This document shows positions 1 through 9,729 of a stretch of 64,000 nt of DNA, piece after piece. The first letter of the stretch is position 1; each line of letters starts with the position of its first letter. The stretch is from contig NZ_SOZE01000019.1 of the NCBI RefSeq assembly GCF_004519315.1, positions 49,297 to 113,296 of the forward strand. Reading direction: 5' to 3'. This DNA comes from Mucilaginibacter psychrotolerans (GTDB taxonomy: Bacteria; Bacteroidota; Bacteroidia; Sphingobacteriales; Sphingobacteriaceae). A program made the translations under genes and the position numbers. Below the pieces are notes generated by a model. The model was not told the origin of the DNA, ran no database searches, and worked only from the letters and a program-made list of their open reading frames with translations.

Positions 1-620
1 TATCGTAATGTAGCGAGTGCGTGTATCGTGTTCATGAGCACCGTATTCTACTGCATTGCCCTACACGTTTGGCTGGTTAACAACAGGGCCAATCCGAAAG
101 GCTGTTTTTATGGTCTTTTTTTGTTGTCAGAAGCTATAATAACTGGCCTGACTCTTGTCAAAAACGTGCTACACCCGTTAAATTTTTCGATTTTAAATTA
201 TTTTAATAAGCTGATTATCAGTTATTAAATTTTAAACAAAAAGCTATTCCATTAAATTTTTTGTAAATAAATAGCTACTCGAAATTTACCTCCCTTACTT
301 TGTGTTGTTGCAATGCCCCGAGCCTGTCTGTCATGGTAGGGTCTTGCTGTTTTACCAATTATAACTTCGTATTAGCAAATATTTATGCGTTTGTGTTGCT
401 GGCTGGAAATGTCCCCAACCACAATTCAAAACCTGAACCGACACGTAATCGCGATACGTTGCTATATGCTGTTTTTGAAAATTTTTAAGCGCTAATTGTT
501 ACTGATGATTAATCAATATTTAAACTTAAACGAGCCCGAAACCAATGTTAGGAAAGGCTAATGAACAGAAGAACTTTAGAAACCAACCACTGAATTCAAA
601 CTATTAACCAATTAAATTAA
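1..620. other. Gene-free region upstream of susC-like gene
   Basis: No gene is recognised. The open frames at 28-228 and 300-488 (+) are short and show no domain or signal peptide pattern. Bases about 180-300 and 480-620 are AT-rich and probably form the leader and promoter of the gene at 621. A near match to the Bacteroidota -7 box (TTACTTTG, 295-302) has no TTTG at the right distance upstream, so no promoter is called. Any dedicated regulator of the starch locus would have to lie further left, outside the window. Confidence 0.5.
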
Positions 621-3600
621 ATGAGAAACAATTACCTAAAGAAGTTTATGCTCCTTTTTACTGTGCTGATAATATCGCATGCGGTATTTGCACAAACAGG
701 AGGCATCACCGGTAAAGTGGTAGATGAGAATAATCAACCCCTACCTGGCGCAACCGTTTTAGTATCGGGCACCACTATTGCAGGTGCTGCTGATGCCACG
801 GGAGTTTACAAAATCAGCGGTTTAAAAGCCGGGAATTATACCCTCACCGCTAGCTTTATTGGCTACACGGCAGACCCCCAAACCGTTTCTGTTGGCGCAG
901 CAATGGTAACCGTTAATTTCAAGTTACAGCCATCATCAAAATCGCTTAACGAGGTTGTGGTGATTGGATACGGTACCGTTAAAAAGAAAGATCTTACCGG
1001 TTCTGTTACTACAGTAAGTTCAAAAGATTTTCAAACAGGTAACATTACTTCGCCAGAGCAACTAATTGCGGGTAAGGTTGCGGGTGTGTCTATCACGCCA
1101 AACGGCGGTGCCCCGGGTGCTGGTAGTACCATTCGCGTGCGTGGCGGTGCATCAATAAGTGCCAGTAACGACCCACTTATAGTAGTTGATGGCGTGCAGT
1201 TAAGCAACGATGGCATAGCCGGCGCACCAAATGCACTTACCCTGATCAACCCTAACGATATTGAAACTTTTACAGTATTGAAGGATGCTTCGGCAACCGC
1301 TATCTATGGTTCAAGAGCTTCTAATGGTGTAATTATCATTACTACTAAGAGGGGAGTAAGTGGCAAACCGGTAATCAATGTAAATACCCAGGTATCCTCT
1401 TCAACGCTTACCAAAGAAGTTAGCGTATTGTCTGCAGATCAGTTGCGTGCGTATGTAAAAGCTAACGGAAATGCTACCTATCAGGGGCTTTTAGGCACCG
1501 AGAATACCGATTGGCAAAAAGAGATTTATCAAACGGCTATCAGTAACGATAACAACTTAAGCGTGTCGGGCGGGTTAAAAAACATGCCTTACCGCGTTTC
1601 GGTTGGTTATTTAGATCAAAAAGGTATTCTTCGCACCGGTTATCTCAACAGGGCGTCGGCATCGATTAACATATCTCCTAAGTTGTTTGATAACCATTTA
1701 AAGATCGATCTGAACGTTAGGGGCTCGGCAAGCAAAGCACGTTTTGCCAATCAGGGAGCCATCGGGGCCGCCATCAGTTTCGATCCCACAAAGCCGGTTT
1801 TGTCTGGCAACAGCAATTATGGCGGCTATTTTGAATACCTGGATAGCGACCCATCATCGGCAACCGGCCTTAAACAACTTGCCCCGCGTAACCCGGTGGG
1901 TTTGTTGGAAGAGCGCGAGGATAAAAGCGATGTGAAAAGAAGTATCGGTAACCTGCAACTCGATTATAAACTCCATTTCCTGCCAGATTTGCATGCCAAC
2001 GTTAACTTCGGTTACGATGCATCACAGGGTAAGGGTACCATTGTTCAGCCGGATTACGCTGCATCAAGTTTCAGGAGATATAAAGATGCCAACAATGTTT
2101 TGCATAGTGGCGTTAACAACCAGTACAACTCCAAGGTGCTAAACACCACGTTCGAAGGTTATTTAAACTACGTTAAAGAAGTTACCGCCATTGATACCCG
2201 TATTGATGCGGTTGCAGGTTATGCTTATTACGATTACAAAACAACGGTAACTAATTTCCCCGACCTTACAACAGACGGCACTGTAGTATCCAGCCCTACC
2301 TATCCGTTTGATATTCCGCGCAACAGGTTATTGTCTTACTACGGTCGTTTAAATTTAACCGTATCAAACAAATATCTGTTAACGGGAACTATCCGTCGCG
2401 ATGGCTCATCAAGGTTTAGCCCGCTTAACCGTTTTGCCGTGTTCCCTTCAGGTGCATTTGCATGGAAGATAAAAGAAGAATCGTTCCTGAAAGATAATAC
2501 CGTATTATCAGATTTGAAATTGCGTGTTGGTTACGGGTTAACTGGCCAGCAGGATGGCTTATCTAACTATGGTTATACCTCGTATTATGCGCTAAGTTCG
2601 CAAACAGCATCCTACCAGTTCGGTAACACTTTTTACCAGTTGTACCGCCCTGCTGCTTATGACCCTAAACGTAAATGGGAGCAAAGCGCAACCACTAACG
2701 CAGGTATCGATTTCGGTTTTCTTAACGGGCGCTTAACCGGTAGTATTGATGCTTACTATAAAGAAACTAAAGACCTTTTGGCACCTGTTAACCAAGCAGC
2801 CGGTGCAGGTTTCTCAAACACATTTGTTACCAATGTAGGCACTATGACTAATAAAGGTATCGAGTTATCATTAAGCGCACAGGTAATCAGAAGCAAAGAC
2901 GTGAACTGGGAAGTTGCCGTAAATGCTACGTACAATCAAAACAAGGTTACTAAATTAACATTTGTAGATGATCCTAATGGTATAGGTATAGCAACCGGCG
3001 GCGTATCCGGCGGAACGGGCTCAAGTGTGCAACGTTTTATTGTTGGCCAACCGCGCGGTACTTATTATGTGTACCAGCAGGTTTATGGTACCGATGGCAA
3101 GCCTTTGGATAACGTTTACGTTGACCGTAACGGCGATGGCTCTGTTAACGATAAAGACCTTTACCTGTACAAACAGCCCGATCCAAAATACATATTCGGT
3201 TTCTCCAGTAACGTTAGCTATAAAAACTTCAACCTTAGCGTAGTGATGCGTGCTAACGTGGGGAATTATGCATACAACAATGTGTTTTCCAGCACCGGTG
3301 TACAGCGCAGTATACTTAACCCGCTTGGTTATTTGAACAATGGTTCAACCAATTTATTGGAAAGTGGCTTGATAGGTGGCAATGATAAAAATGTTTTATC
3401 TGACTACTATATTCAAAACGCCTCTTTCCTAAAAATGGATAACGCAAGCCTTGGCTATAACTTTGGTAAAGTGTTGGGCGGTTCAACGCAGCTTAGCCTG
3501 AGCGGTAACGTGCAAAACGTATTTACCATTACCAAATATAAAGGTGTTGACCCCGAAGTGAATGGCGGTATTGATAACAATATTTATCCCCGCCCGCGCA

Positions 3601-3632
3601 CCTACGTGTTAGGCTTGAATCTTAAGTTTTAA
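621..3632 (+). CDS. SusC-like TonB-dependent outer-membrane transporter
   Basis: This 1003-residue protein imports oligosaccharides through the outer membrane together with the SusD-like lipoprotein encoded next. It starts with a signal peptide (residues 1-25, ending VFAQ), then a carboxypeptidase-regulatory-like domain (about 28-105, with GKVVDENNQPLPGATV), a TonB plug (about 110-235) carrying the SusC signature VLKDASATAIYGSRASNGV, and a long beta-barrel ending in a terminal phenylalanine, typical of outer-membrane barrels. The length fits the family. It heads a same-strand locus with SusD-, SusE- and GH13-type genes, which points to starch or maltodextrin as substrate; that specificity is inferred from context only. 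There is no Shine-Dalgarno-like sequence, as usual in Bacteroidota. Confidence 0.95.
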   Translation: MRNNYLKKFMLLFTVLIISHAVFAQTGGITGKVVDENNQPLPGATVLVSGTTIAGAADATGVYKISGLKAGNYTLTASFIGYTADPQTVSVGAAMVTVNFKLQPSSKSLNEVVVIGYGTVKKKDLTGSVTTVSSKDFQTGNITSPEQLIAGKVAGVSITPNGGAPGAGSTIRVRGGASISASNDPLIVVDGVQLSNDGIAGAPNALTLINPNDIETFTVLKDASATAIYGSRASNGVIIITTKRGVSGKPVINVNTQVSSSTLTKEVSVLSADQLRAYVKANGNATYQGLLGTENTDWQKEIYQTAISNDNNLSVSGGLKNMPYRVSVGYLDQKGILRTGYLNRASASINISPKLFDNHLKIDLNVRGSASKARFANQGAIGAAISFDPTKPVLSGNSNYGGYFEYLDSDPSSATGLKQLAPRNPVGLLEEREDKSDVKRSIGNLQLDYKLHFLPDLHANVNFGYDASQGKGTIVQPDYAASSFRRYKDANNVLHSGVNNQYNSKVLNTTFEGYLNYVKEVTAIDTRIDAVAGYAYYDYKTTVTNFPDLTTDGTVVSSPTYPFDIPRNRLLSYYGRLNLTVSNKYLLTGTIRRDGSSRFSPLNRFAVFPSGAFAWKIKEESFLKDNTVLSDLKLRVGYGLTGQQDGLSNYGYTSYYALSSQTASYQFGNTFYQLYRPAAYDPKRKWEQSATTNAGIDFGFLNGRLTGSIDAYYKETKDLLAPVNQAAGAGFSNTFVTNVGTMTNKGIELSLSAQVIRSKDVNWEVAVNATYNQNKVTKLTFVDDPNGIGIATGGVSGGTGSSVQRFIVGQPRGTYYVYQQVYGTDGKPLDNVYVDRNGDGSVNDKDLYLYKQPDPKYIFGFSSNVSYKNFNLSVVMRANVGNYAYNNVFSSTGVQRSILNPLGYLNNGSTNLLESGLIGGNDKNVLSDYYIQNASFLKMDNASLGYNFGKVLGGSTQLSLSGNVQNVFTITKYKGVDPEVNGGIDNNIYPRPRTYVLGLNLKF

Positions 3633-3671
3633 TCATTAGTATAGTAAGCTATACCGCTAATAATAAGCAAT

Positions 3672-5252
3672 ATGAAAAAGAAATTTTTAAAAGTATTTGC
3701 CATTGCAATACTAACCGGCAGCATGTTTTCGTGTACAAATAAACTCGATCTGCTGCCAACTAACGAAATTACATCAGCCACCGTTTATGCTACGCCTGCG
3801 GGTTACAAACAAGCATTTGCCAAAGTTTATGGTTCTTTTGCCTTAACAGGCAACCAGGGCCCTGCGGGCAATGGCGACGTACAAGGCATTGATGAAGGCA
3901 CATCTGATTTTTTACGCCTTTTTTGGAAAGCGCAGGAGTTGAGTACAGATGAGGCCGTTATTGCCTGGGGAGATGTAGGTATTCAGGATTTTCACAACAT
4001 GAACTGGTCTGCCGCTAACCCTTTTTTAAAAGGCTTGTACTACCGCAGTTTATACCAGGTTACGCTGGCCAATGATTTCATCAGGCAGTCTGCAGATGAT
4101 CAGTTGAGCAGTCGTGGTATTTCGGGCGCAGATGCAGATAAAATTCGCCAGTATCGCGCAGAGGCTCGTTTTTTAAGGGCTTTTCAGTACTGGGTGATGA
4201 TGGATATTTACGGAAGCACACCATTGGTTACCGAAACTGACCTTATTGGTGTAACAGTACCAAAACAAGCCGACCGCAAAGCACTGTTCAACTATGTTGA
4301 ATCGGAATTAAAAGCAATCGAACCTACTTTGGCACCGCCAAAAGCTAATGAGTACGGTCGCGCCGATCAGGCAGCAGCCTGGGCCCTGTTAGCGCGCTTA
4401 TACTTAAATGCCGAAGTGTACACCGGCACCAAGCACTATGATGATGCAATTACGTATTCAAGCAAAGTAATTAATGCTGGCTACTCATTAATCAGCAATT
4501 ATCAATGGATAATGCTTGCCGACAACAATCAAAACACTAGCGAAAATATCTTTACCATAAACTACGATGGTTTACGCACACAAAGCTATGGAGGCACTAC
4601 GTTTTTAACGCACGCCCCTGTCGGCGGGTCAGAGTCTGCAAGTAATTTTGGTATCAGTGGCGGATGGGGCGGTGCGCGCACTACTAAAAACCTGCCAAAC
4701 TTGTTCCCCGATTATACAGGTGCCGCAGATAAGCGCGCCCAGTTTTATACCAATGGCCAAAACCTCGAGATTAAAGATCAAAGTGCATTTACTGATGGAT
4801 TTGCCGTTACCAAATACCGCAATGTAAACCGCTCAGGTGCAGCAGGTCAGAGCCTCGATTTCTCTGATGTGGATTTCCCTTTATTCAGGCTATCAGAAAT
4901 GTACTTAATTTATGCAGAAGCAGTACTAAGGGGTGGTGCTGGTGGTGATTTGGTTACCGCAGTAAACTACGTAAACAAAATCCGTACCCGTGCCTATGGC
5001 AATACCAGCGGCAATGTTACAACTATCTCGCTTGATTTTATCTTAGACGAAAGGGCACGTGAGCTTTACTGGGAAGGCTTCCGCCGTACAGATTTGGTTC
5101 GTTACGGCAGGTTTACAACCGCATCTTATCTGTGGCCATTTAAGGGTGGTGTTGCCGGTGGTAAAAGTGTTGAGGATTTCAGGAATATTTACCCTATCCC
5201 TACAGACGATATTACAGCCAACCCTACATTAAAACAAAACCCGGGCTATTAA
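3672..5252 (+). CDS. SusD-like surface glycan-binding lipoprotein
   Basis: The 526-residue lipoprotein is the lid and binding partner of the SusC-like transporter. The signal peptide ends in a lipobox with Cys21 (GSMFSC). The N-terminal SusD-like domain and TPR-type helices follow (YRAEARFLRAFQYWVMMDIYG is the diagnostic region, partly quoted here as EARFLRAFQYW), and the C-terminal SusD/RagB domain contains FRLSEMYLIYAEA and ERARELYWEGFRRTDLVR. It starts 39 bases after the susC stop, so both are surely co-transcribed. Maltodextrin specificity is inferred from the neighbouring SusE-like and GH13 proteins. Confidence 0.95.
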   Translation: MKKKFLKVFAIAILTGSMFSCTNKLDLLPTNEITSATVYATPAGYKQAFAKVYGSFALTGNQGPAGNGDVQGIDEGTSDFLRLFWKAQELSTDEAVIAWGDVGIQDFHNMNWSAANPFLKGLYYRSLYQVTLANDFIRQSADDQLSSRGISGADADKIRQYRAEARFLRAFQYWVMMDIYGSTPLVTETDLIGVTVPKQADRKALFNYVESELKAIEPTLAPPKANEYGRADQAAAWALLARLYLNAEVYTGTKHYDDAITYSSKVINAGYSLISNYQWIMLADNNQNTSENIFTINYDGLRTQSYGGTTFLTHAPVGGSESASNFGISGGWGGARTTKNLPNLFPDYTGAADKRAQFYTNGQNLEIKDQSAFTDGFAVTKYRNVNRSGAAGQSLDFSDVDFPLFRLSEMYLIYAEAVLRGGAGGDLVTAVNYVNKIRTRAYGNTSGNVTTISLDFILDERARELYWEGFRRTDLVRYGRFTTASYLWPFKGGVAGGKSVEDFRNIYPIPTDDITANPTLKQNPGY

Positions 5253-5262
5253 GGGCTTACTC

Positions 5263-5283
5263 AGGCCCGGCTATACCGGGCCT
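5263..5283 (+). other. Intercistronic hairpin between susD and susE genes
   Basis: A perfect 8-base-pair GC-rich stem (AGGCCCGG / CCGGGCCT) with loop CTATA. No T-run follows, so it is not a standard terminator. It may stabilise the susCD part of the message or lower downstream expression; this role is inference. Confidence 0.5.
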
Positions 5284-5326
5284 GCGCTACTGTTATTTAT
5301 AAATACATTTAAATAAGTATAAAAAA

Positions 5327-6388
5327 ATGAAAACATTAATTACCAGATTTTTAGCTTTTAGCTGCATGGCCATTTTGGTACTGGCTTCCTGCAAAAAAGA
5401 CGAAGTGCGCACCGTAGCTCAGCCTGCAACAGGCGGTGCTTTAACCGCTTCTACAACAACGCCGGTATTGTCAAAATCTAATTTAACGGCTACGGCTATT
5501 ACCATTACCGCTACTGCGCAAAAGTATGGCTATAATTCGGCGGCCACTAATTCCCTGCAAATAGCCGTTAAAGGCACGGCCTTCGCTTCACCTACTGAGG
5601 TAGCTCTGCCGACAGGAGCGCTTAGCAAGAGTTATACAGTTAAGGATTTCAATAATTTATTGCTATCTTTCAATTTACCAACCGGTACACCGGCGCAATT
5701 AGAGATGCGTGTCAAATCAGCTCTTAGTTCAACAGCAACCGAAGGATTGGCTTACTCAAATGTTGTTACCGTTACTGCTACGCCATTTGCACTGGTTTCT
5801 TACATTTATGTACCCGGCGCATACCAAGGCTGGAACCCACCAACAGCAGACAGCTTGCAGTCGCCAACAGGTAACGGCATTTATACCGGTATCATCAATT
5901 TCACACCGGGTAATTTGGGCTTTAAGGTTACGCCTCAAAAGAAATGGGACGTAGCATACGGCACAGCGGGCGGCAACAAAATAAGCACCAGCGGCAGCGA
6001 CTTTGCAGCACCGGGTGCCGGCCAGTACCAGTTGACCGTTGATTTAAATGCAAACACCATCACCATTGAACCGGTGGCGGCTTACTATAGTGTTATTGGC
6101 GATGCTACAGCCGGCGGCTGGGGTACCGATACCGACATGAAATACAACAACGGCACCAATACCTGGGAGATTCTTATCCCGCTGGTGTCTACAGGGCATT
6201 TTAAAGTGAGGAAAAACCACGACTGGGGTACCAGCTACGGTGTGCCAAAAGTAGGCGCAGACGGTGCAACCTTAGCATCAAGCGATTCAAATGATATCCC
6301 CGTTGCGGCAACCGGAACGTATAAATTTACTTTTACGCCAATTGGCACAGATAACAAAACTGCCGCGTACACCTTAGTGAAACAATAA
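5327..6388 (+). CDS. SusE/SusF-like starch-binding lipoprotein
   Basis: The 353-residue outer-membrane lipoprotein has a lipobox ending at Cys22 (LVLASC). An N-terminal SusE-type Ig-like domain (about 40-150) is followed by two starch-binding modules of the SusE/SusF type (about 158-250, beginning near YIYVPGAYQGWNP, and about 252-350, with IGDATAGGWGTD). The aromatic, Trp-rich strands fit carbohydrate contact. Known SusE/F proteins hold starch at the cell surface for the SusCD pair. It follows susD after a hairpin and is followed by a strong terminator, so it ends the susCDE unit. Confidence 0.88.
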   Translation: MKTLITRFLAFSCMAILVLASCKKDEVRTVAQPATGGALTASTTTPVLSKSNLTATAITITATAQKYGYNSAATNSLQIAVKGTAFASPTEVALPTGALSKSYTVKDFNNLLLSFNLPTGTPAQLEMRVKSALSSTATEGLAYSNVVTVTATPFALVSYIYVPGAYQGWNPPTADSLQSPTGNGIYTGIINFTPGNLGFKVTPQKKWDVAYGTAGGNKISTSGSDFAAPGAGQYQLTVDLNANTITIEPVAAYYSVIGDATAGGWGTDTDMKYNNGTNTWEILIPLVSTGHFKVRKNHDWGTSYGVPKVGADGATLASSDSNDIPVAATGTYKFTFTPIGTDNKTAAYTLVKQ

Positions 6389-6395
6389 AAAATAC

Positions 6396-6437
6396 AATGG
6401 CCGGTGTACAAATAAGCACCGGCCATTTTGTTTTTTA
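6396..6437 (+). terminator. Rho-independent terminator after susE-like gene
   Basis: An 11-base-pair stem (AATGGCCGGTG / CACCGGCCATT) with a ten-base loop is followed by TTGTTTTTT. It would end or attenuate the susCDE transcript, leaving the GH13 gene 42 bases downstream dependent on read-through or on a promoter of its own, which I could not identify. Confidence 0.85.
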
Positions 6438-6478
6438 ACAATTTTTTGGGTTTACCCGGGTATATAATTAGTCGATAT

Positions 6479-8332
6479 ATGAAATTAAGGTTACAAATAA
6501 CACTGGCATTTTCACTGCTGTCGGGCAGCCTGCTCGCGCAAATTCCGGCTCTGGAAAGGGTGGAGCCCGCTTTTTGGTGGGTAGGTTTTAAAAACCCTAA
6601 AGTACAGCTTATTGTGCATGGTAATCAGATATCCGGTAAAACGGTCAGTTTGAATTATCCGGGCGTGAAGCTATCAGCCGTGCATAAAGTAGAGAATGCC
6701 AATTACCTGTTTCTCGACCTTTCAGTTAACGCGGCTACCAGGCCTGGTAAATTTCCGATCGTGTTTAAACAAGCAGGGAAAAAAGATCTCGTTTATACCT
6801 ACGAGCTTAAACAACGTAATAAAGGTACCGATTGGGCGCAGGGCGTAACCAATAAAGACCTGATATACCTGTTGATGCCAGATCGTTTTTCTAATGGCGA
6901 CCAAACAAACGATGTGGTACCCGGAATGCTGGAGACAGGCCTGCATCGCGATTCGATGTATTCCAGGCACGGCGGAGATATACAGGGATTAATTAACCAC
7001 TTGGGCTATCTGAAAGATTTGGGTGTAACAGCCCTTTGGATGACTCCGGAAATAGAGAACGACGAACCGCATGCATCATACCATGGTTATGCCGTAACCG
7101 ATTATTACCATATCGACCGCCGCTTCGGTACAAACGATTTGTTTAAAACCTATGTGGCAAAAAGCCATCAATTGGGCTTAAAGGTTATAAAGGACCTGGT
7201 GCACAATCATATTGGCACAGAAAGCTGGCTGATACAGGATATGCCGATGAAAAGCTGGGTGCATCAATGGCCAAAATATACCAACTCAAACTTCAGAGAT
7301 GCTGCCGTGATGGACCCGCATGGTTCCGCTGCAGACAGAAAGCAAATGCTGGATGGCTGGTTTGATAAGCGGATGGCCGATGTAAACCAAACAAATCCTT
7401 ATGTGCAAAATTACCTTACCCAAAACCATATCTGGTGGGTAGAATATGCCGGAATAGATGGGCTTCGTTTAGATACATACCCATATAACGACCCGGTTTA
7501 CATGGCGGATTGGGCGAAAAAATTAAAATCTGAGTTTCCGCACCTTTCCATATTTGGCGAAACACTGGTATGGTCGGTAGCTAATCAGGCATATTTTACA
7601 CAAGGCAATACGGTAAACCGCGGTTTTGACACACAACTGCCGGGCATTACTGATGCACAAATAAAAGATGCGATTACGGAGGCACTGAACGGTAAAGAGG
7701 GTTGGACAGATGGTGTAAACCGGCTTTACAATATCGTAGCGCAGGATTTTATGTACCAGGACGCTACCCGCAATACTATCTTTTTAGACAACCACGATAT
7801 GAGCCGTTTTTACTCGGTGGTTGGCGAAGACTTCACAAAGTTTAAATCTGGCATTGCCATGTTGCTCACCATGCGCGGCGTGCCGCAAATGTATTATGGC
7901 GACGAAATATTGATGAAGGGTTACTCAAACCCGGATGGTTTGGTGCGCGAGGATTTCCCGGGTGGTTGGGCTGGTGACAAGAAAGATAAATTTACCGCAG
8001 AGGGTCGTAACGCACAAGAGAACGAAGCTTTTAACTACGTGCGCACGCTGGCTAACTATCGCAAAAATACCGCAGCCCTGCAAACCGGTAAACTCCAGCA
8101 GTACATCCCGCGTAACGGTATCTACACGTATTTTAGGTACGATGCACAGAAAACCGTAATGATTGCCTACAACGGCAACGAAAAGGAGGCTGTGCTGAAC
8201 ACCGATTATTTTACAGAACGCATGGCCGGGTTCAATACCGGCATCAATGTCATAACTAACGAGGAAATAGCCACTTTAAAGCAGTTATCTATACCGGCTA
8301 AAACCACACTAATTATCGAACTAAGCAAATGA
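6479..8332 (+). CDS. SusA-like GH13 alpha-amylase / neopullulanase
   Basis: The start is set at 6479 because a normal signal peptide (MKLRLQITLAFSLL...LLAQ) begins there; the longer frame from 6428 would overlap the terminator. The 617-residue protein has an N-terminal cyclomaltodextrinase-type Ig domain (about 20-115), a GH13 TIM barrel and a C-terminal beta domain. Catalytic residues by motif are D332 (GLRLDTY), E361 (FGETLV) and D440 (DNHDMSRF). SusA-type enzymes cut maltodextrins and cyclodextrins in the periplasm after SusCD import, and this is the likely role here. The stop overlaps the next start (ATGA), showing tight coupling to the MFS transporter. Confidence 0.9.
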   Translation: MKLRLQITLAFSLLSGSLLAQIPALERVEPAFWWVGFKNPKVQLIVHGNQISGKTVSLNYPGVKLSAVHKVENANYLFLDLSVNAATRPGKFPIVFKQAGKKDLVYTYELKQRNKGTDWAQGVTNKDLIYLLMPDRFSNGDQTNDVVPGMLETGLHRDSMYSRHGGDIQGLINHLGYLKDLGVTALWMTPEIENDEPHASYHGYAVTDYYHIDRRFGTNDLFKTYVAKSHQLGLKVIKDLVHNHIGTESWLIQDMPMKSWVHQWPKYTNSNFRDAAVMDPHGSAADRKQMLDGWFDKRMADVNQTNPYVQNYLTQNHIWWVEYAGIDGLRLDTYPYNDPVYMADWAKKLKSEFPHLSIFGETLVWSVANQAYFTQGNTVNRGFDTQLPGITDAQIKDAITEALNGKEGWTDGVNRLYNIVAQDFMYQDATRNTIFLDNHDMSRFYSVVGEDFTKFKSGIAMLLTMRGVPQMYYGDEILMKGYSNPDGLVREDFPGGWAGDKKDKFTAEGRNAQENEAFNYVRTLANYRKNTAALQTGKLQQYIPRNGIYTYFRYDAQKTVMIAYNGNEKEAVLNTDYFTERMAGFNTGINVITNEEIATLKQLSIPAKTTLIIELSK

Positions 8333-9723
8333 CAGCTTTAAAAGAAACTATTATGGAACAGCCAATTGTAAATGCGCAAAAGGCTGTAGAACGCCCGCAA
8401 TTATCTTTCTGGCAAATCTTCAATATGAGCTTCGGTTTTTTGGGGATCCAGTTTGGTTTTGCGCTTCAAAACGGTAACGCATCGCGTATATTACAAAGCT
8501 TTGGTGCCAACGTAGAGCACTTATCGCTTTTTTGGCTGGCAGCGCCTGTTACGGGCATGATTGTACAGCCCATTATTGGCCATTATAGCGATCGTACCTG
8601 GAACCGCCTGGGCCGGCGTAAACCGTATTTTTTAACCGGCGGTATCCTATCGGCACTTGCCCTGCTATTTATGCCCAACGCCGCGCTGCTGATGTTTCTT
8701 CCGCCGGTAATGGTGGGAGCGGGCATCCTGATGATCATGGATGCTTCTTTTAACGTTGCCATGGAGCCTTTCAGAGCACTTATAGGCGATAACTTGCCCG
8801 ATAATCAGCGCAGTTTAGGCTTTTCTATCCAAACTTTTTTAATTGGCTTGGGTGCCGTTACCGGCTCTGTACTTCCATGGGCAATCAGCCATTTCATGGG
8901 CACTCAAACGGCAGCTGCCGGTCATGTACAGCCAAACGTAATCTATTCTTTTTACGTTGGTGCTGTGGTAATGATCGTTTGCCTGCTTTGGACAGTACTT
9001 CGCACAAAAGAATACTCACCCGCCGAGTATGCCAAATTCCATCCGGAAGGGACAGAAGTAGAACAAAAGCAGGGCCTGGGCGAAATCGTCAAAGATTTTA
9101 AAAATATGCCCGTTGCCATGCGCCAATTAGGATTGGTGCAGTTCTTCTCGTGGTTTGCTTTGTTCTCCATGTGGGTGTTTGCCTCACCGGCTATCGCCTC
9201 GCACGTTTTCCACGTCGACCTGAAAGACACCACTTCTGTAAATGCAGCCAAAGCCGGCGATTGGGTAACCCTGATGTTCGGCGTTTATAACGGCGTTTCT
9301 GCGCTATACGCTTTGTGCCTTCCGGCTATTGCACGTGCAACAAGCCGCAAATTGGCACATTCCCTGTCGCTTACGGCTGGGGGGCTGGGGCTTATCTCCA
9401 TTTTTTTTGTACAAAATCAATACATGCTCATCATTAGTATGGTAGGTATAGGCCTGGCATGGGCAAGTATTTTAGCAATGCCGTATGCCATACTTTCCGG
9501 CTCTATTCCGGCTAAAAAGATGGGGGTTTATATGGGCATCTTTAACTTTTTTATCACTTTCCCGCAGATAATAAACGGTTTTTTTGGCGGATGGATCGTT
9601 AAAAACCTTTTCGGTGGACAATCTATCTACGCACTGGTGCTGGCCGGCATTATTATGCTTTGCGCAGCAATTTCGGTTATTTACGTGCAGGACGGGAAAG
9701 ACATTAAGTACGCTAAAAAGTAA
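8329..9723 (+). CDS. MFS maltose/maltodextrin-type transporter
   Basis: A 464-residue inner-membrane protein with about twelve hydrophobic segments. The cytoplasmic loop GHYSDRTWNRLGRRKPYF is the signature of the glycoside/SLC45-like branch of the major facilitator superfamily used for maltose or sucrose. It would carry maltose or glucose released in the periplasm into the cytoplasm. Its start overlaps the stop of the GH13 gene by four bases; an alternative ATG at 8353 is possible because the first residues are polar and not conserved in character. The exact sugar is inferred from context. Confidence 0.85.
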   Translation: MTALKETIMEQPIVNAQKAVERPQLSFWQIFNMSFGFLGIQFGFALQNGNASRILQSFGANVEHLSLFWLAAPVTGMIVQPIIGHYSDRTWNRLGRRKPYFLTGGILSALALLFMPNAALLMFLPPVMVGAGILMIMDASFNVAMEPFRALIGDNLPDNQRSLGFSIQTFLIGLGAVTGSVLPWAISHFMGTQTAAAGHVQPNVIYSFYVGAVVMIVCLLWTVLRTKEYSPAEYAKFHPEGTEVEQKQGLGEIVKDFKNMPVAMRQLGLVQFFSWFALFSMWVFASPAIASHVFHVDLKDTTSVNAAKAGDWVTLMFGVYNGVSALYALCLPAIARATSRKLAHSLSLTAGGLGLISIFFVQNQYMLIISMVGIGLAWASILAMPYAILSGSIPAKKMGVYMGIFNFFITFPQIINGFFGGWIVKNLFGGQSIYALVLAGIIMLCAAISVIYVQDGKDIKYAKK

Positions 9724-9729
9724 TAACAG

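Noticed and set aside
295..302. -7 box in front of the susC-like gene
   Set aside because: TTACTTTG has no TTTG 19-21 bases upstream and would give a leader of more than 300 bases; evidence too weak.
6428..6478. Longer N-terminus of the SusA-like enzyme
   Set aside because: It begins at a TTG inside the terminator region and would place 17 residues in front of a clean signal peptide at 6479.
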